DNA from: Geomonas propionica
GTDB taxonomy: Bacteria > Desulfobacterota > Desulfuromonadia > Geobacterales > Geobacteraceae
Assembly (NCBI RefSeq): GCF_016458235.1
Contig: NZ_JAEMHK010000020.1
Coordinates: forward strand, 1-64,000
Length of the DNA: 64,000 bases
Reading direction: 5' to 3'
The notes below the pieces were generated by a model. The model made no database searches. It worked only from the letters and a program-made list of their open reading frames with translations, and was not told the origin of the DNA. Within the stretch, counting starts at the first letter, position 1, and every line of letters starts with the position of its first letter. This document shows, in pieces, positions 62,538 to 64,000 of this stretch. The translations under genes were made by a program, and so were the position numbers.

Positions 62538-64000
62538 ATGCCAGTCCTTGCAACGGTGCTAGGCCACCCCAGAATCGGTATCGCGAGAGAGTTGAAGAAG
62601 GCGCTCGAGGCTTACTGGAGCGGCGCGTCCCCGGCGGAATCGCTTCTGGCGACTGCGCAAGAAATCCGTACCCGGCACTGGTCCATGATGAAGCAGGCCG
62701 GCCTGGACCAGATCCCGTGCAACGACTTCTCGCTCTATGATCACATGCTGGACATGGCCGTCACCGTCGGCGCCATACCGCCCCGGTTCCGAAGCATCGC
62801 CGCCCCCTTGAACCGCTACTTCGCTATGGCCCACGGGGTCCAAGACCGCGGCGCCGGCATAGACCTCTCTCCCCTGGAGATGACCAAGTGGTTCGACACC
62901 AATTACCACTACATCGTCCCGGAACTGGACGCGGGCCAGTCTTTCGTCCTGGACCCCACCAAGATAGCGGCGGAGCTGGCAGAAGCACAGGCTCTGGGGG
63001 TGACGCCCCGCCCGGTGCTTCCGGGTCCGATCACCTTCCTGAAGCTGTCCAAGTTTGCCGACAACGTCTCCGGCATGGAAACCCTTGACCTGTTGCCGCG
63101 CCTGCTCCCGGTCTACGAGGAGTTGCTGGCGCTTCTCGCCGGCCACGGCGTCACCTGGCTCCAACTCGACGAACCATGCCTGTGCTTCGACCTGGACCAG
63201 CGTAGCGCGCAGGCATATCGCACCGCCCTGGGGCGGCTGGCCGCGGTGGCCAAACGTCCCGCCCTGCTGGTGGCGGGGTACTTCGGGTCGATCGGGGAAA
63301 ACGCGAGTCTCATCATGGAATCGGGATGCGAGGCGCTCCATGTCGACCTGGTGCGCGCACCGGCGGACCTCGAAGCCATGCTGACGGGGCTACCGGGACG
63401 GATGAAACTGTCGCTCGGGGTCGTCGACGGGCGCAATATCTGGCGCACCGATCTGGAACAGGCCCAACGCATGGTCCGGCGCGCCGTTACTACCCTCGGC
63501 AGCGATCGGGTCATGGTCGCCAGTTCCTGCTCGCTCATGCACGTTCCGGTGGACCTGGATGCCGAGACCAGGCTCGACGCGGAGTTGAAAAGCTGGATGG
63601 CGTTTGCGGCACAGAAGGTCGCCGAGGTGCGCCTGCTTGCCGACGCCGCCGAGCAGGAACAGCCGCAGGGGGCGGTATTCGAGCAGGCCGCAGCGGCGCT
63701 CGCCCGCCGTCGGGCAGCCGCAGCCGCCGACAACCCCATGGTGCGTCACCGAGCGGCGCAGGTGACCGAAGCCATGGCCAGGCGCAGCGCCCCCTTCGCG
63801 GAGCGGAGCGCCAGACAGAGGCTGCGCTTCAGCCTGCCCATGCTTCCCACCACTACCATCGGTTCCTTCCCCCAGTCCAGGGAGGTGCGCGAGGCGCGTT
63901 CGAAGTGGCGCAGCGGCGCGCTGGACAGCCAAGGGTACCAGGATTTCCTGCGCGCCGAGATCAGGCGCTGCATCGAGAGGCAGGAGCAGCTCGGGCTGGA
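62538..64000 (+). CDS. metE: Cobalamin-independent methionine synthase MetE (5' part, cut by window end)
   Basis: Transfers a methyl group from methyl-tetrahydrofolate polyglutamate to homocysteine. The first 487 codons are present and open to the window edge. The N-terminal barrel is recognised from LGHPRIGIARELKKALEAYW, PLEMTKWFDTNYHYIVPEL and GPITFLKLSKF, and the start of the catalytic C-terminal barrel from LPTTTIGSFPQSREVREAR. The zinc-site region lies beyond the window. ATG 62538 follows GAGGAG by six bases. The full protein should be about 750 residues. Confidence 0.95.
   Translation, partial: MPVLATVLGHPRIGIARELKKALEAYWSGASPAESLLATAQEIRTRHWSMMKQAGLDQIPCNDFSLYDHMLDMAVTVGAIPPRFRSIAAPLNRYFAMAHGVQDRGAGIDLSPLEMTKWFDTNYHYIVPELDAGQSFVLDPTKIAAELAEAQALGVTPRPVLPGPITFLKLSKFADNVSGMETLDLLPRLLPVYEELLALLAGHGVTWLQLDEPCLCFDLDQRSAQAYRTALGRLAAVAKRPALLVAGYFGSIGENASLIMESGCEALHVDLVRAPADLEAMLTGLPGRMKLSLGVVDGRNIWRTDLEQAQRMVRRAVTTLGSDRVMVASSCSLMHVPVDLDAETRLDAELKSWMAFAAQKVAEVRLLADAAEQEQPQGAVFEQAAAALARRRAAAAADNPMVRHRAAQVTEAMARRSAPFAERSARQRLRFSLPMLPTTTIGSFPQSREVREARSKWRSGALDSQGYQDFLRAEIRRCIERQEQLGL

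Overview
The window looks like a chromosomal segment of a Geobacteraceae member (Geobacter/Geomonas/Citrifermentans type, Desulfuromonadia). The basis is the GC-rich coding bias, an octaheme c-type cytochrome, several chemoreceptors and two-component proteins, a PPi-type phosphofructokinase, a large NAD-type glutamate dehydrogenase, and intergenic repeats of the kind common in these genomes. This placement is inference from gene content; no ribosomal RNA or marker search could be run. No plasmid, phage or CRISPR module is visible. Most of the window is housekeeping DNA interrupted by small repeats and a few decayed genes.

Layout. 1-0.5 kb: edge of a tandem-repeat array and a small orphan gene. 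0.6-3.8 kb: an exported beta-carbonic anhydrase, then a three-gene exosortase cassette (substrate with a C-terminal sorting tail, exosortase, small membrane partner). 3.8-6 kb (minus): truD, ispE, tRNA-Gln. 6.3-10.5 kb: glutamate dehydrogenase, a broken hicAB toxin-antitoxin pair, and trmB, with a 39-bp-arm perfect palindrome between hicB and trmB. 10.9-26 kb (plus): RNA helicase, WYL regulator, methyltransferase, HAD phosphatase, aspA, Nfu, cardiolipin synthase, mutS2, a DHFR-TPR fusion, recO, dnaB and an unassigned 427-residue protein. 26-33 kb: REC-PilZ protein, isochorismatase-like hydrolase, the dusB-ntrB-ntrC group, sir2-ybaK, an orphan receiver and a YkgJ protein. 33.8-40.6 kb (plus): TSCPD protein, small membrane protein, fabI, hflX (apparently with an AUA start), a TRIC-type channel, Nudix hydrolase and a chemoreceptor. 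40.6-50 kb (minus): pfk-rtcA, a GGDEF/EAL protein, a DUF2889 pair, thiolase, an M24 peptidase and a PAS kinase. 50-54 kb (plus): thioesterase, a chemoreceptor remnant, an exported SH3 protein and a second chemoreceptor behind a sigma-28-like promoter. 54-64 kb: DUF454, a diacylglycerol-kinase-like protein with a coupled phosphoesterase, DUF1992, an SseB-like protein, a very Ala/Lys-rich SPOR protein, a second YkgJ protein, the octaheme cytochrome, and the 5' part of metE running off the end.

Functional links. Signalling genes recur: NtrB/NtrC, REC-PilZ, GGDEF/EAL, a PAS kinase and two chemoreceptors, one with a FliA-type promoter tying it to motility. Envelope functions include the exosortase cassette, cardiolipin synthase, the SPOR protein and FabI. 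The most unusual items are the small dedicated exosortase cassette with a non-standard sorting tail, the hicB 3' end that appears to be a copy of the trmB 3' end, two genes that seem to begin at non-canonical codons (ATA, CTG), and the DHFR-TPR fusion. I did not find a clear multi-gene system that is wholly new.
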